Of a DNA stretch of 64,000 nucleotides, positions 6,286-15,297 are shown in pieces (position 1 is the stretch's first letter; the number at the start of each line of letters is the position of its first letter). The notes beneath the pieces were generated by a model. The model was given only the letters and a program-made list of their open reading frames with translations, did not search any database and had not been told where the DNA came from. The translations under genes were made by a program, and so were the position numbers. The stretch comes from Pseudoxanthomonas suwonensis J47. GTDB lineage: Bacteria; Pseudomonadota; Gammaproteobacteria; Xanthomonadales; Xanthomonadaceae. Where the stretch lies: positions 172,588 through 236,587 of the forward strand of contig NZ_AZUZ01000001.1 of NCBI RefSeq assembly GCF_000513955.1, written 5' to 3'.

Positions 6286-9252
6286 ATGTCGAAATACCCC
6301 GTCCGCGCCGCCGCCGGCGCCACGTCGCGCCTGCCTGTCCGTCTCGTCCGCTCCATCCTGGCCCTGGGCATCGCCCTGGCCCTGCCCGGTGGCGCGCTCA
6401 GCGCCCAGGAGGCGACGGGGGAGGAGGAGCCGTCCGCCACCGCCTCCGACGCCGTCGAACTGGAGACCGTGCAGGTCCAGGGCATCCGCGCCAGCGTGAT
6501 GCGCGCGCAGGACATCAAGCGCGACGCCGACACCTTCGTCGATTCGGTCACCGCCCAGGACATCGGCGCGCTGCCGGACCGCAGCGTCACCGAGACCCTG
6601 TCGCGCATCCCCGGCGTGACCATCGACCGCTTCCTCGCCGTCGGCGACCCGGAACACTTCTCGGCGGAGGGCAACGGCGTGCAGGTGCGCGGCCTGACCC
6701 AGGTCCGCTCCGAGCTCAACGGCCGCGACAGCTTCTCCGCCTCCGGCGGCCGCGGCCTCAGCTTCCAGGACGTGCCGTCGGAACTGCTCGCCGGCGTGGA
6801 CGTGTACAAGAACCAGACCGCCGAGATGATCGAAGGCGGCCTCGGCGGCAGCGTCGACCTGCGCACGCGGCTGCCGTTCGACTTCGAGGGCGAGAAGCTG
6901 GCCGCCAGCTTCAGCGCCAACCGCGGCGACTTCGCAAAGAAGACCAGCCCGTCGGCCTCGGTGCTGTACAGCAACCGCTGGAACACCGGCGCCGGCGACT
7001 TCGGCATCCTCGTCGACCTGGCCCGTTCCGACCTGGCCACGCGCACCGACGGCATGTTCGTGCGCCCGTTCTTCCTCAACAGCAACTCCGACGTCGACGG
7101 CGACGGCAGCAACGACGCGCTGTGGGTGCCGCGCGGTGCCGACTGGCGCACGCTCAACTACGACCGCGAGCGCAGCGGCGCCTACCTGGCCCTGCAGTGG
7201 CGGCCGAACGACGACGTCGAGGTCGTCGCCACCGCGTTCCAGAGCAGCTACAACGAGCTGTGGAACGAGGACGCGATCTTCGTCGACAACGACCCGACCC
7301 AGGTCCTGCTCGACCCCGGCCAGCCGTACCAGCTGGACGGCAACGTGGTGCGTTCCGGTCGCATCACCCAGCCGGACGGCGTGCCGATGGGCACCGACAT
7401 CCGCGCCTCCAACCGCCGCTCCAAGACCACCGACTTCTCCGCCGGGCTGCGCTGGACGGTCAACGACCACGTCGACCTGTCCACCGACCTGCAGTACATC
7501 AAGGCCGACACGAAGAGCCTCGACTCCACCGTGGCGCTGGGCCTGCGCATGCCGTACATCGACGTCGACCTGGGCGGCGGCCTGCCGTCGATCGGCGTCG
7601 ACCAGCAGTTCACCGCGAACCCCGCCAACTACTACTGGGGGTTCACCATGGACCACCAGGACGACAACGAGGCCGAACAGTTCGCCTGGCGCGCCGACCT
7701 GAAGTACAGCTTCGACAGCGGCTTCTTCCGCTCGATCAAGGGCGGCGTGCGCCTGACCCGGCGCGAAGCGACCAGCATCGACACCGGCTACAACTGGGTG
7801 GCGGTGATCCAGCCGTGGATGCAGTGGTGGCGCCTGCCGGGCGACCAGCCGCTGCCGGGCCTGGACCTCAACGGCCAGATCAACTCCAGCCTGACCCACC
7901 TCAACACCTTCAACAACTTCTACCGCGGCAAGGCCAACACGCCGGGCGGCTTCTACGCGCCGGTGCTGTCCAACGCGCTGGGTTTCCCGGCCAGCTACCA
8001 GGCTATCCACGACGCGGCCCAGCCGTACTACCTGGACAACCCGCCGCCGTACGAGCCGACCCTGCCGGGCCCGCAGCACACCAACGACCAGGAAGAGGAC
8101 ACCACCGGCGGCTACCTGATGCTCAGCTTCGGCCTGGACGACGTGGCCTTCGACGGCAACGTCGGCGTGCGCGTGGTGCGCACCGAGAACTCGGCCAAGG
8201 GCTTCCTGATCTACCCGAACGAGTTCCGCGCGCCGTACCTGGGCGCGGGCGAGTCGGAGCCGATCACCGCGTCGAACTCGTACACCGACGTGCTGCCCAG
8301 CCTGAACATGCGCTGGGAAGCGGTGGAGAACCTGATCTTCCGCTTCGCCGCGTCCAGGGCGATCGCCCGCCCGAACTTCAGCGACATGCAGGCCTACCAG
8401 GAGCTGCAGGTCGGCATCCGCGACTTCGACGACGCCGGCAACAGCTGCGACGGCACCAGCGTGGTGACGCCCGCCTGCCTCACCCTGACCGGGAGCTCGT
8501 ACGACAACCCATACCTGGAGCCAATGAAGGCCAACCAGTTCGACGTGTCGGCGGAGTGGTACTTCGATCCGGAACACGGCGGCATGGCCTGGATCAACCT
8601 GTTCTACAAGGACATCAAGGACTACTTCCGCCGCCAGACCGAGGTGGTGTCGTTCCCGGGTGCCGACGGCAACAGCTACGACTACCTGATCAGCCGCCCG
8701 GTCAACGTCGGCACCGCCACCGTCCGCGGCGCGGAGGTGGGCTGGAACCAGTTCTTCGATTTCCTGCCGGCGCCGTTCGACGGGCTGGGCATGTCGGCCA
8801 ACTACACCTACATCGACAGCTCGACCAGGGTGCCGGACAACGTCGACGTGGTGCCGGTGGATACCGACGGCTCGCTGTTCGACGACCTGCCGGCCGATGG
8901 CCTGTCGAAGAACGCCTACAACGTGGCCGTGTTCTACGAGAAGGGCCCGTGGCAGATCCGCCTGGCCTACAACTGGCGCAGCAAGTACCTGCTGTCGGTC
9001 GGCCCGAACGGCTACAACGGCGACAACAACGGCATCGTCTGGAAGCTGCCGGTTTACAGCGACGACTACGGCCAGCTGGACGGTTCGATCTTCTACCGCT
9101 TCAGCGACCACGTGCAGCTGGGCCTGGAGATGAACAACCTCAACGACGCCGAGCAGCGCACGATCATGGACCAGAACGGGGCCGGCAGCCGGGTCACCTC
9201 CTGGTACCTCAACGACCGTCGCTACGCGGCGACGCTGCGCCTGACGTTCTGA
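6286..9252 (+). CDS. TonB-dependent receptor 2 (carbohydrate type)
   Basis: A 988-aa paralogue of the preceding receptor. The signal peptide (ILALGIALALPGGALSAQ) and TonB-box-like ETVQVQG precede a plug with IGALPDRSVTETLSRIPGVT and DVYKNQTAEMIEGGLGG; the barrel ends in Phe. The ATG at 6286 follows GGGAGGGA. The leader TGGGAGGG..AACTG..ATGTCGA is almost the same as that of receptor 1, which points to a duplication including the ribosome-binding region. It is the first gene of the run of xyloglucan enzymes, only 100 bp before GH74. It probably imports oligosaccharides released by the GH74 enzyme; the exact ligand cannot be read from sequence. Confidence 0.93.
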   Translation: MSKYPVRAAAGATSRLPVRLVRSILALGIALALPGGALSAQEATGEEEPSATASDAVELETVQVQGIRASVMRAQDIKRDADTFVDSVTAQDIGALPDRSVTETLSRIPGVTIDRFLAVGDPEHFSAEGNGVQVRGLTQVRSELNGRDSFSASGGRGLSFQDVPSELLAGVDVYKNQTAEMIEGGLGGSVDLRTRLPFDFEGEKLAASFSANRGDFAKKTSPSASVLYSNRWNTGAGDFGILVDLARSDLATRTDGMFVRPFFLNSNSDVDGDGSNDALWVPRGADWRTLNYDRERSGAYLALQWRPNDDVEVVATAFQSSYNELWNEDAIFVDNDPTQVLLDPGQPYQLDGNVVRSGRITQPDGVPMGTDIRASNRRSKTTDFSAGLRWTVNDHVDLSTDLQYIKADTKSLDSTVALGLRMPYIDVDLGGGLPSIGVDQQFTANPANYYWGFTMDHQDDNEAEQFAWRADLKYSFDSGFFRSIKGGVRLTRREATSIDTGYNWVAVIQPWMQWWRLPGDQPLPGLDLNGQINSSLTHLNTFNNFYRGKANTPGGFYAPVLSNALGFPASYQAIHDAAQPYYLDNPPPYEPTLPGPQHTNDQEEDTTGGYLMLSFGLDDVAFDGNVGVRVVRTENSAKGFLIYPNEFRAPYLGAGESEPITASNSYTDVLPSLNMRWEAVENLIFRFAASRAIARPNFSDMQAYQELQVGIRDFDDAGNSCDGTSVVTPACLTLTGSSYDNPYLEPMKANQFDVSAEWYFDPEHGGMAWINLFYKDIKDYFRRQTEVVSFPGADGNSYDYLISRPVNVGTATVRGAEVGWNQFFDFLPAPFDGLGMSANYTYIDSSTRVPDNVDVVPVDTDGSLFDDLPADGLSKNAYNVAVFYEKGPWQIRLAYNWRSKYLLSVGPNGYNGDNNGIVWKLPVYSDDYGQLDGSIFYRFSDHVQLGLEMNNLNDAEQRTIMDQNGAGSRVTSWYLNDRRYAATLRLTF

Positions 9253-9255
9253 CCG

Positions 9256-9336
9256 CGGCGGGGGAGGGCGCGGCTCCTCCCCCGCCGGCTTCACCGGCTC
9301 CAGGGAGCGCGTTTCGCCCGATGCGGGGCGCGCTCC
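9256..9336 (+). other. Two intercistronic hairpins between receptor 2 and GH74
   Basis: The first hairpin has an 11-bp stem (9256-9266 with 9277-9287, C plus GGCGGGGGAG paired to CTCCCCCGCC plus G) and no T-run. A second, GGAGCGCG with CGCGCTCC (9304-9311, 9329-9336), lies just before the GH74 ribosome-binding site. With no T-tract they look less like terminators than like mRNA-stability or processing elements that would let receptor and enzymes be expressed at different levels from one transcript. Confidence 0.45.
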
Positions 9337-9352
9337 ACGAACAGGGAACCCG

Positions 9353-11572
9353 ATGCACAGGCTCCACCCGGCGTCCGTCCTCGTCGTGCTTCTGCTGGCC
9401 TGCATGGCGCCCGCGTCCGCGGCCGCGCAGGACCAGGTCCCGTACCAGTGGCGCAACGTCGCCATCGGCGGCGGCGGTTTCGTCACCGGGCTGGTGTTCC
9501 ATCCGTCCGAGCCGGGCCTGCTGTACGCGCGCACTGACGTCGGTGGCGCCTACCGCCGCGATGCGGCCAGCGGGCGCTGGATCCCGCTGACCGACTGGCT
9601 CGGCCAGGCCGATGCCAACCTCACCGGGATCGAGAGCCTGGCGCTGGATCCTTCCGATCCGGGGCGCGTGTACCTGGCCGCCGGCACCTATACCCACGAG
9701 CGCGCCGGCAATGGCGCGATCCTGCGCTCGGATGATCGCGGCGCGACTTTCCGGCGCAGCGACCTGCCGTTCAAGCTCGGCGGCAACGAGCTCGGCCGTG
9801 GCAATGGCGAACGCCTGGCGGTGGATCCGGGCGACGGCCGGGTGCTGTTCCTCGGCACGCGCGCGCATGGCCTGTGGCGCAGCGGCGACCATGGAGCCAG
9901 CTGGCAGCGCGTGGACGGCTTCCCGGCGCTGGCGACCTCGGATTCGGCCAGCGCGGTGAACCACGCCGGCCGCCGCCAGGCGATCGGCATCGTGTTCGTG
10001 GTGTTCGATCCGGCCAACGGCCGCGCGGGGGAACCGACGCCGGTGGTTTACGCCGGCGTGTCAAGCCGCGAGGGCGGACTGTTCCGTTCGGACGATGCCG
10101 GCCGCAGCTGGGCGCCGGTGGAAGGCCAGCCGACCGGGCTGCGTCCCAGCCACATGGTCCGCGACGCGCGCGGCGATTTCCTGCTCAGCTACGGCGACGA
10201 ACCGGGCCCGGACCGGATGAACGACGGCGCGGTGTGGCGCTACTCGCCGGCGCGCGGCGCGTGGACCGACATCACCCCCGCGCCGCAATCCACCGATGGC
10301 GAGGGCGACGGCTTCGGCTGGGGCGCGGTGGCGGTGGACGCCTCGAATCCCGACGTGATCGTCGCCACCACCTTCCGCCGCTGGCAGCCTCGCGACGAGG
10401 TCTACCGCAGCATCGACGGCGGCCGCCACTGGACGCCGGTGCTCGCCGCCTCGGAGTTCGACCACGCCGCTTCGCCCTGGACCGCGCAGGCCACGCCGCA
10501 CTGGATGGCCGACATCGAGATCGACCCGCACGACCCGGACCGGGTGCTGTTCGTCACCGGCTATGGCGTGTGGGCCTCGCGCGACATGCGCGCGCTGGAT
10601 CGCGGCGGTACCGTGCGCTGGGTCTTCGACGATGCCGGGCTGGAGGAAACCGTGCCGCTGGACCTGCTGAGCACCACGCAGGGCGCGCCGCTGGTCAGCG
10701 GGCTGGGCGATATCGACGGCTTCCGCCACGACGACCTGGAACGCACCACCACACAGTTCGCCGGCCCGCGCTACAGCAATACCGAGAGCCTGGACTATGC
10801 CGGCCAGGACCCGCTGCATCTGGTGCGCGCCGGCCACCTGCACCATCCGGATCCGGCGGTGGTGCGCGTGGCGCAGTCGCGCGATGGTGGCCGCACCTGG
10901 ACCGCGTTCGCGCAGGAGCCGCCGGCAACGGATGGAGAAGGCCGCGTCGCGGTGGCGATGTCGGCCGACGGCGCGCGCGTGGTCTGGCATGCGCGCGGCG
11001 GCCCGCACTGGCTGACCACCAACGCCGGCCGCCACTGGCAGCGCGTCGAAGGCCTGCCGCACGGCGCCATCACCGCCGCCGACCGCGTCGATGCGGCGCG
11101 CTGGTACGCGCTCGATCCGTCCGACGGCGGCCTGTACCTCAGCGGCGACGGCGCCGCGCGCTTCCAGCGCGTGTCCGTCGGCACCGGTCCGGTCGATGCG
11201 CGCTACCGCGTCGAGCTGCTGCCTGCGCCGGATACGCGCGGCCTGGTCCACGTCGTCGCCGGCGACCGTGGCATCCTGCACTGGAGCGGGGAGGGCCTCG
11301 AACCGGTTGCTGGCGTCGAGGTGGCGCATGCCGCCGGCCTGGGTGCACCGGCCGCCGGAAGCGAGGTGCCGGCGCTGTTCGTGGCCGGCGTGGTCGACGG
11401 CGTCGACGGCCTGTTCCGCTCGGACGACGGTGGCCGGCGCTGGCTGCGCATCGACGATCCGCAACACCGCTTCGGCAGCCTGCGCATGCTCACCGGCGAC
11501 GCCCGCGTACCCGGGCGCGTCTACCTGGCCACCGGCGGCCGCGGTGTCATCTACGGAGAACCTGCACGATGA
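9353..11572 (+). CDS. GH74 xyloglucanase
   Basis: Secreted 739-aa enzyme hydrolysing the beta-1,4-glucan backbone of xyloglucan. A Sec signal ending ASAAAQ is followed by the GH74 double seven-bladed propeller with BNR/Asp-box repeats (SDDAGRSW, SIDGGRHW, SRDGGRTW). Both catalytic aspartates are in the expected contexts: D62 in ARTDVGGAYR and D453 in GLGDIDGF. Length fits a single catalytic module without a carbohydrate-binding module. It is followed with an ATGA overlap by the acetylesterase, so the two are translationally coupled. Whether it acts endo or processively cannot be decided here. Confidence 0.93.
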   Translation: MHRLHPASVLVVLLLACMAPASAAAQDQVPYQWRNVAIGGGGFVTGLVFHPSEPGLLYARTDVGGAYRRDAASGRWIPLTDWLGQADANLTGIESLALDPSDPGRVYLAAGTYTHERAGNGAILRSDDRGATFRRSDLPFKLGGNELGRGNGERLAVDPGDGRVLFLGTRAHGLWRSGDHGASWQRVDGFPALATSDSASAVNHAGRRQAIGIVFVVFDPANGRAGEPTPVVYAGVSSREGGLFRSDDAGRSWAPVEGQPTGLRPSHMVRDARGDFLLSYGDEPGPDRMNDGAVWRYSPARGAWTDITPAPQSTDGEGDGFGWGAVAVDASNPDVIVATTFRRWQPRDEVYRSIDGGRHWTPVLAASEFDHAASPWTAQATPHWMADIEIDPHDPDRVLFVTGYGVWASRDMRALDRGGTVRWVFDDAGLEETVPLDLLSTTQGAPLVSGLGDIDGFRHDDLERTTTQFAGPRYSNTESLDYAGQDPLHLVRAGHLHHPDPAVVRVAQSRDGGRTWTAFAQEPPATDGEGRVAVAMSADGARVVWHARGGPHWLTTNAGRHWQRVEGLPHGAITAADRVDAARWYALDPSDGGLYLSGDGAARFQRVSVGTGPVDARYRVELLPAPDTRGLVHVVAGDRGILHWSGEGLEPVAGVEVAHAAGLGAPAAGSEVPALFVAGVVDGVDGLFRSDDGGRRWLRIDDPQHRFGSLRMLTGDARVPGRVYLATGGRGVIYGEPAR

Positions 11573-13503
11573 AGCAACGCCTCTTCCTGCTGCTTCTGGC
11601 CTGGCTGGCGCCGCTATGCGCGATGGCCGCCCCGCTCGAGCTGCCGCTGCTGTTCTCGGACGGCGCGGTGCTGCAGCGCGACCGTCCGTTGCCGGTCTGG
11701 GGCAGCGCGGCGCCGGGCGCGCAGGTGCAGGTCGAGTTCGCCGGCCACCGCGCCAGCGCCGTGGCCGGTGCCGATGGACGCTGGTCGCTGCAGCTGCCGG
11801 CGCAGCCGGCGGGCGGGCCGCAGGTGCTGGTGGTGCGCGCGGGCAGCGAGCAGCGCCGCATTGCCGACGTACTGGTCGGCGAGGTCTGGCTGGCCTCCGG
11901 GCAGTCGAACATGGAATGGCCGGTAGCCACGAGCCTGCACGCGGCCGAGGACATCGCCGGCGCCAACGATCCGCTGCTGCGCCACTTCAAGGTGCCGAAG
12001 TCGTGGGCGGCCACGCCGCAGGCGCAGCTGGCCGGCGGGCAGTGGCTGGCGGCCAGCCCGCAACACGTCGGCGAGTTCTCGGCGGTGGGCTACGCCTTCG
12101 CCCGCGAACTGCGCCAGGTGCTCGACGTGCCGGTGGGCATCATCGACAGCACCTGGGGCGGCAGCGCGATCGAGGCGTGGATGGACGCCTCGATGCTCGG
12201 ACTGGATGCGGCGGAGCTGGAAGCACGGATGGCCGAACGCCGTGCAGAAGATGCGCGCACCGAGGCGGCCACCCGCGAGCGCGTGGCCCGGTGGCCGGCG
12301 GTGGATCCGGATTCGGAGGCCTTCGCCGCCGCGGAACTGGACGATGCGGACTGGGCATCGATCGCCGTGCCCGCACTGTGGGAAACCGAAGGCTATGCCG
12401 GCATGGACGTCGTGGCCTGGTACCGCGCGCACTTCGAGCTGACCGGCGCCGAGGCCGCCGCGGGCGTGACCCTGGGCCTGGGCCAGATCGACGACAGCGA
12501 CGTGGCCTGGGTCAACGGCCAGCGCGTCGGCGCGACCACCAATGCCTACAACGTGCCGCGCGTGTACCGCGTGCCCGCCGCCGCGCTGAAGCCGGGTCGC
12601 AATGCCGTCGCGGTGCGGGTCGAGGACACCGGCGGTGGCGGCGGGATCGCCGGCGCGCCGGGCGAGGTTTTCGTCGAGACCAAAGGCGGCCGGCGCCGCG
12701 CGCTTGAGGGCTGGCGCTTCCGTACCGCCACGGTCGTCGTGTCCGCCGACGAAGGCAAGAACCAGATCGAGACCCTGCTGTACAACGCCATGGTCCACCC
12801 GCTGCAGCCGTATCCGCTGGCGGGCGTGATCTGGTACCAGGGCGAGGCCAATGCCCGCGACGACGCGGCCTTCCGCTACCGCGGCCAGTTCAAGGCCATG
12901 ATCGAGGGCTGGCGCGGCGCCTGGCGGTCGCCGGCGATGCCGTTCCTGTGGGTGCAGCTGGCCGCCTTCCATTCCGGCGACGACCGGCTGCACGCGGACG
13001 GCACGGTCGCCGACAGCCCCTGGGCCACGCTGCGCGAATCGCAGTCGGCGGCGCTGGTGCTGCCGGTCACGGCGCAGGCGGTGAGCATCGACGTCGGCGA
13101 CAGCCACGACATCCATCCGCGCGACAAGCGCACGGTCGGCCACCGCCTGGCGCTGGGCGCGCGCCGCTTCGCCTATGGCGAGCGCGACCTGGTCCACAGC
13201 GGCCCGGTCTTCCGCGCCGCGCGCCCGCAAGGCCGCGAACTGGTGCTGGAGTTCGATGCCGCCGGCGGCGTGCTGGCCACCCGTGGCGGCGGCAACGCGC
13301 CGCGCGGCTTCGAGGTCGCCGGCAAGGACGGGCGCTTCCATCCTGCGGAAGCGCGGATAGAAGGCGACACCGTGGTCCTGCGCAGCGCCAAGGTGCGGCA
13401 GCCGGCCATGGCGCGCTATGCCTGGAAGGACGATCCGGGCGAGGCCGACCTCGTGGGACAGGACGGACTGCCGGCGTCGCCGTTCCGGACGCAGGCGTGG
13501 TGA
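11569..13503 (+). CDS. SGNH acetylesterase, CE20-like xyloglucan acetylesterase
   Basis: A 644-aa exported esterase of the sialate O-acetylesterase type. The signal peptide ([16 protein letters not shown]) precedes an SGNH domain with GQSNMEW (nucleophile S113) and the late DIHP block (about residues 514-517). Between them, about residues 240-380, lies an inserted jelly-roll/GH2-like sugar-binding domain ([10 protein letters not shown] to VAVRVEDTG). This split-domain build and its neighbours match the modular xyloglucan acetylesterase reported from Xanthomonas. It would strip O-acetyl groups from xyloglucan oligosaccharides so that the exo-glycosidases can act. It overlaps the GH74 stop by 4 bp. 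Confidence 0.87.
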   Translation: MKQRLFLLLLAWLAPLCAMAAPLELPLLFSDGAVLQRDRPLPVWGSAAPGAQVQVEFAGHRASAVAGADGRWSLQLPAQPAGGPQVLVVRAGSEQRRIADVLVGEVWLASGQSNMEWPVATSLHAAEDIAGANDPLLRHFKVPKSWAATPQAQLAGGQWLAASPQHVGEFSAVGYAFARELRQVLDVPVGIIDSTWGGSAIEAWMDASMLGLDAAELEARMAERRAEDARTEAATRERVARWPAVDPDSEAFAAAELDDADWASIAVPALWETEGYAGMDVVAWYRAHFELTGAEAAAGVTLGLGQIDDSDVAWVNGQRVGATTNAYNVPRVYRVPAAALKPGRNAVAVRVEDTGGGGGIAGAPGEVFVETKGGRRRALEGWRFRTATVVVSADEGKNQIETLLYNAMVHPLQPYPLAGVIWYQGEANARDDAAFRYRGQFKAMIEGWRGAWRSPAMPFLWVQLAAFHSGDDRLHADGTVADSPWATLRESQSAALVLPVTAQAVSIDVGDSHDIHPRDKRTVGHRLALGARRFAYGERDLVHSGPVFRAARPQGRELVLEFDAAGGVLATRGGGNAPRGFEVAGKDGRFHPAEARIEGDTVVLRSAKVRQPAMARYAWKDDPGEADLVGQDGLPASPFRTQAW

Positions 13504-13538
13504 GCATGAAGGCCGCGAAGCGGCGGGAGGAGCAGGCG

Positions 13539-15251
13539 ATGCGGAATGGAGCGGGAATGGCAGGCATGCGTGCTGGTCGCGCGCTGGCAGCAGTTGTGCT
13601 GGCGTTGCTGCTGGCCGCGTGCGGCGCGCGCGATGGCACGGCGGACGCCACGACCGATGCGGGCGCGGCGCCGGCGGCGGCGAGGCCGGCGAAGGATGCG
13701 CAGCCGGCTGCCGAAGCCCCGATCCCCGGCATCGTCACCCGCGACGGCCGCCACGCGCTGCTGGTCGACGGCGAGCCGTTCCTCATCCTGGGCGCCCAGG
13801 TCAACAATTCCAGCAACTGGCCCTGGGCCCTGCAGCACGTGTGGCCGGCGATCGAGGTGGTCAGGCCGAACACGGTGATGGTGCCGGTGGCCTGGGAACA
13901 GGTCGAGCCGGAGGAGGGCAGGTTCGATTTCTCCTGGGTCGACGAACTGCTCAGGCAGGCACGCGAGCACGAGGTGCGCCTGGTCCTGCTGTGGTTCGCC
14001 ACCTGGAAGAACAACGCGCCGCATTACGCGCCGAAGTGGGTGAAGCTGGACAACGCGCGCTTCCCGCGCGTGGTCACCGCCGACGGGCGCACGCTCGATT
14101 CGCTGTCGCCGCACGGCGAGGAGACGCTGGAAGCCGACCGCAAGGCCTTCGTCCAGCTGATGCGCCACCTGAAGGCCGCCGATCCGCAGCGCACGGTGGT
14201 CATGGTCCAGCCGCAGAACGAGCCGGGCACCTACGGTGGCGTGCGCGACTTCTCGGCGCTGGCGCAGCAGCAGTTCGAGGCGCAGGTCCCACGGCCGCTG
14301 CTCGAGAAGCTGGGCAAGCCGCCCGGCACCTGGCGCGAGGTGTTCGGTGCCGACGCCGACGAGTTCTTCCACGCCTGGCATATCGCCCGCTTCATCGACC
14401 AGGTCGCCGAGGCGGGCAAGGCCGAGTACCCGCTGCCGATGTACATCAACGCGGCATTGCGCGGGCCGTTCAACCCCGGGCAGCCGGGCCAGTACGCCAG
14501 CGGCGGCCCGACCGACAACGTACTGGACGTGTACAAGGCCGCCGCGCCGCATATCGACCTGCTGGCGCCGGACATCTACATGCCCGAGTACGTGAACTAC
14601 ACCACCGTGCTGGACCGCTACTCGCGGCCGGACAACCCGCTGTTCGTCGCCGAGACCGGCAACCGCGCCGAGTACGCGCGCTACTTCTTCGCCGCGCTGG
14701 GCCACCAGGCCATCGGCTGGTCGCCGTTCGGCATCGACTTCACCCGCTACAGCAACTACCCGCTGGGTGCGAAGCACGTCACCGCGGAGACGCTGGAACC
14801 GTTCGCTCTCAACTACCGGTTAGTGGCGCCCGCGGCGCGGGTGATCGCCAGGGCCAGCCTCGAGGGCAGGGTCCATGGCACGGCCGAACAGCCCGGCCAG
14901 CCGGTGCAGACCCTGCCCATCGACGGGCGCTGGAAGGCGGTGGTGACCTACGGCGTGCCGCAGTTCTGGTTCCAGGGCGAACCGCCGGGCAATCCCGAGC
15001 CGGTAGGCGGCGCGCTGGTGGTGCAGCTGGGACCGGACGAGTTTCTGGTGACCGGCCTGCATGCCCGGGTGAACCTGGTCGCCTACGACCCGGCGATGGC
15101 CGCGCGGCAGATATACGAATACGTGGACGAGGGCACGTACGTCGACGGCGAATGGGTGTTCCAGCGCCGCTGGAACGGCGACCAGACCGACTACGGCCTC
15201 AACTTCTCCAGCGCTCCGCAGCTACTGCGGGTGAAGCTGGCGACCTATTGA
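13539..15251 (+). CDS. GH35 beta-galactosidase, lipoprotein, with C-terminal DUF5597-type domain
   Basis: A 570-aa enzyme that would remove galactose from xyloglucan side chains, as Bgl35A of Cellvibrio does. The N-terminus is a lipoprotein signal ([12 protein letters not shown]) with Gly after the Cys, consistent with outer-membrane sorting. The TIM barrel shows WEQVEPEEG, the acid/base E228 in QPQNEPG and the nucleophile E372 in FVAETGN. The C-terminal beta domain resembles DUF5597. The start at 13539 follows GGGAGGAG by 6 nt; an in-frame ATG at 13506 has no comparable site. The product galactose could enter the dgo pathway encoded at the left of the window. Confidence 0.9.
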   Translation: MRNGAGMAGMRAGRALAAVVLALLLAACGARDGTADATTDAGAAPAAARPAKDAQPAAEAPIPGIVTRDGRHALLVDGEPFLILGAQVNNSSNWPWALQHVWPAIEVVRPNTVMVPVAWEQVEPEEGRFDFSWVDELLRQAREHEVRLVLLWFATWKNNAPHYAPKWVKLDNARFPRVVTADGRTLDSLSPHGEETLEADRKAFVQLMRHLKAADPQRTVVMVQPQNEPGTYGGVRDFSALAQQQFEAQVPRPLLEKLGKPPGTWREVFGADADEFFHAWHIARFIDQVAEAGKAEYPLPMYINAALRGPFNPGQPGQYASGGPTDNVLDVYKAAAPHIDLLAPDIYMPEYVNYTTVLDRYSRPDNPLFVAETGNRAEYARYFFAALGHQAIGWSPFGIDFTRYSNYPLGAKHVTAETLEPFALNYRLVAPAARVIARASLEGRVHGTAEQPGQPVQTLPIDGRWKAVVTYGVPQFWFQGEPPGNPEPVGGALVVQLGPDEFLVTGLHARVNLVAYDPAMAARQIYEYVDEGTYVDGEWVFQRRWNGDQTDYGLNFSSAPQLLRVKLATY

Positions 15252-15297
15252 ACCGCATACAGCAGGGCGTCGCGGGCGCCGCAAGGGAGGAAGCACC

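Noticed and set aside
6204-9590. Frames of over 1000 codons on both strands overlapping TonB receptor 2
   Set aside because: Composition is Arg/Pro/Ala-rich shadow sequence; the receptor frame has signal peptide, plug and barrel features and a proper ribosome-binding site.
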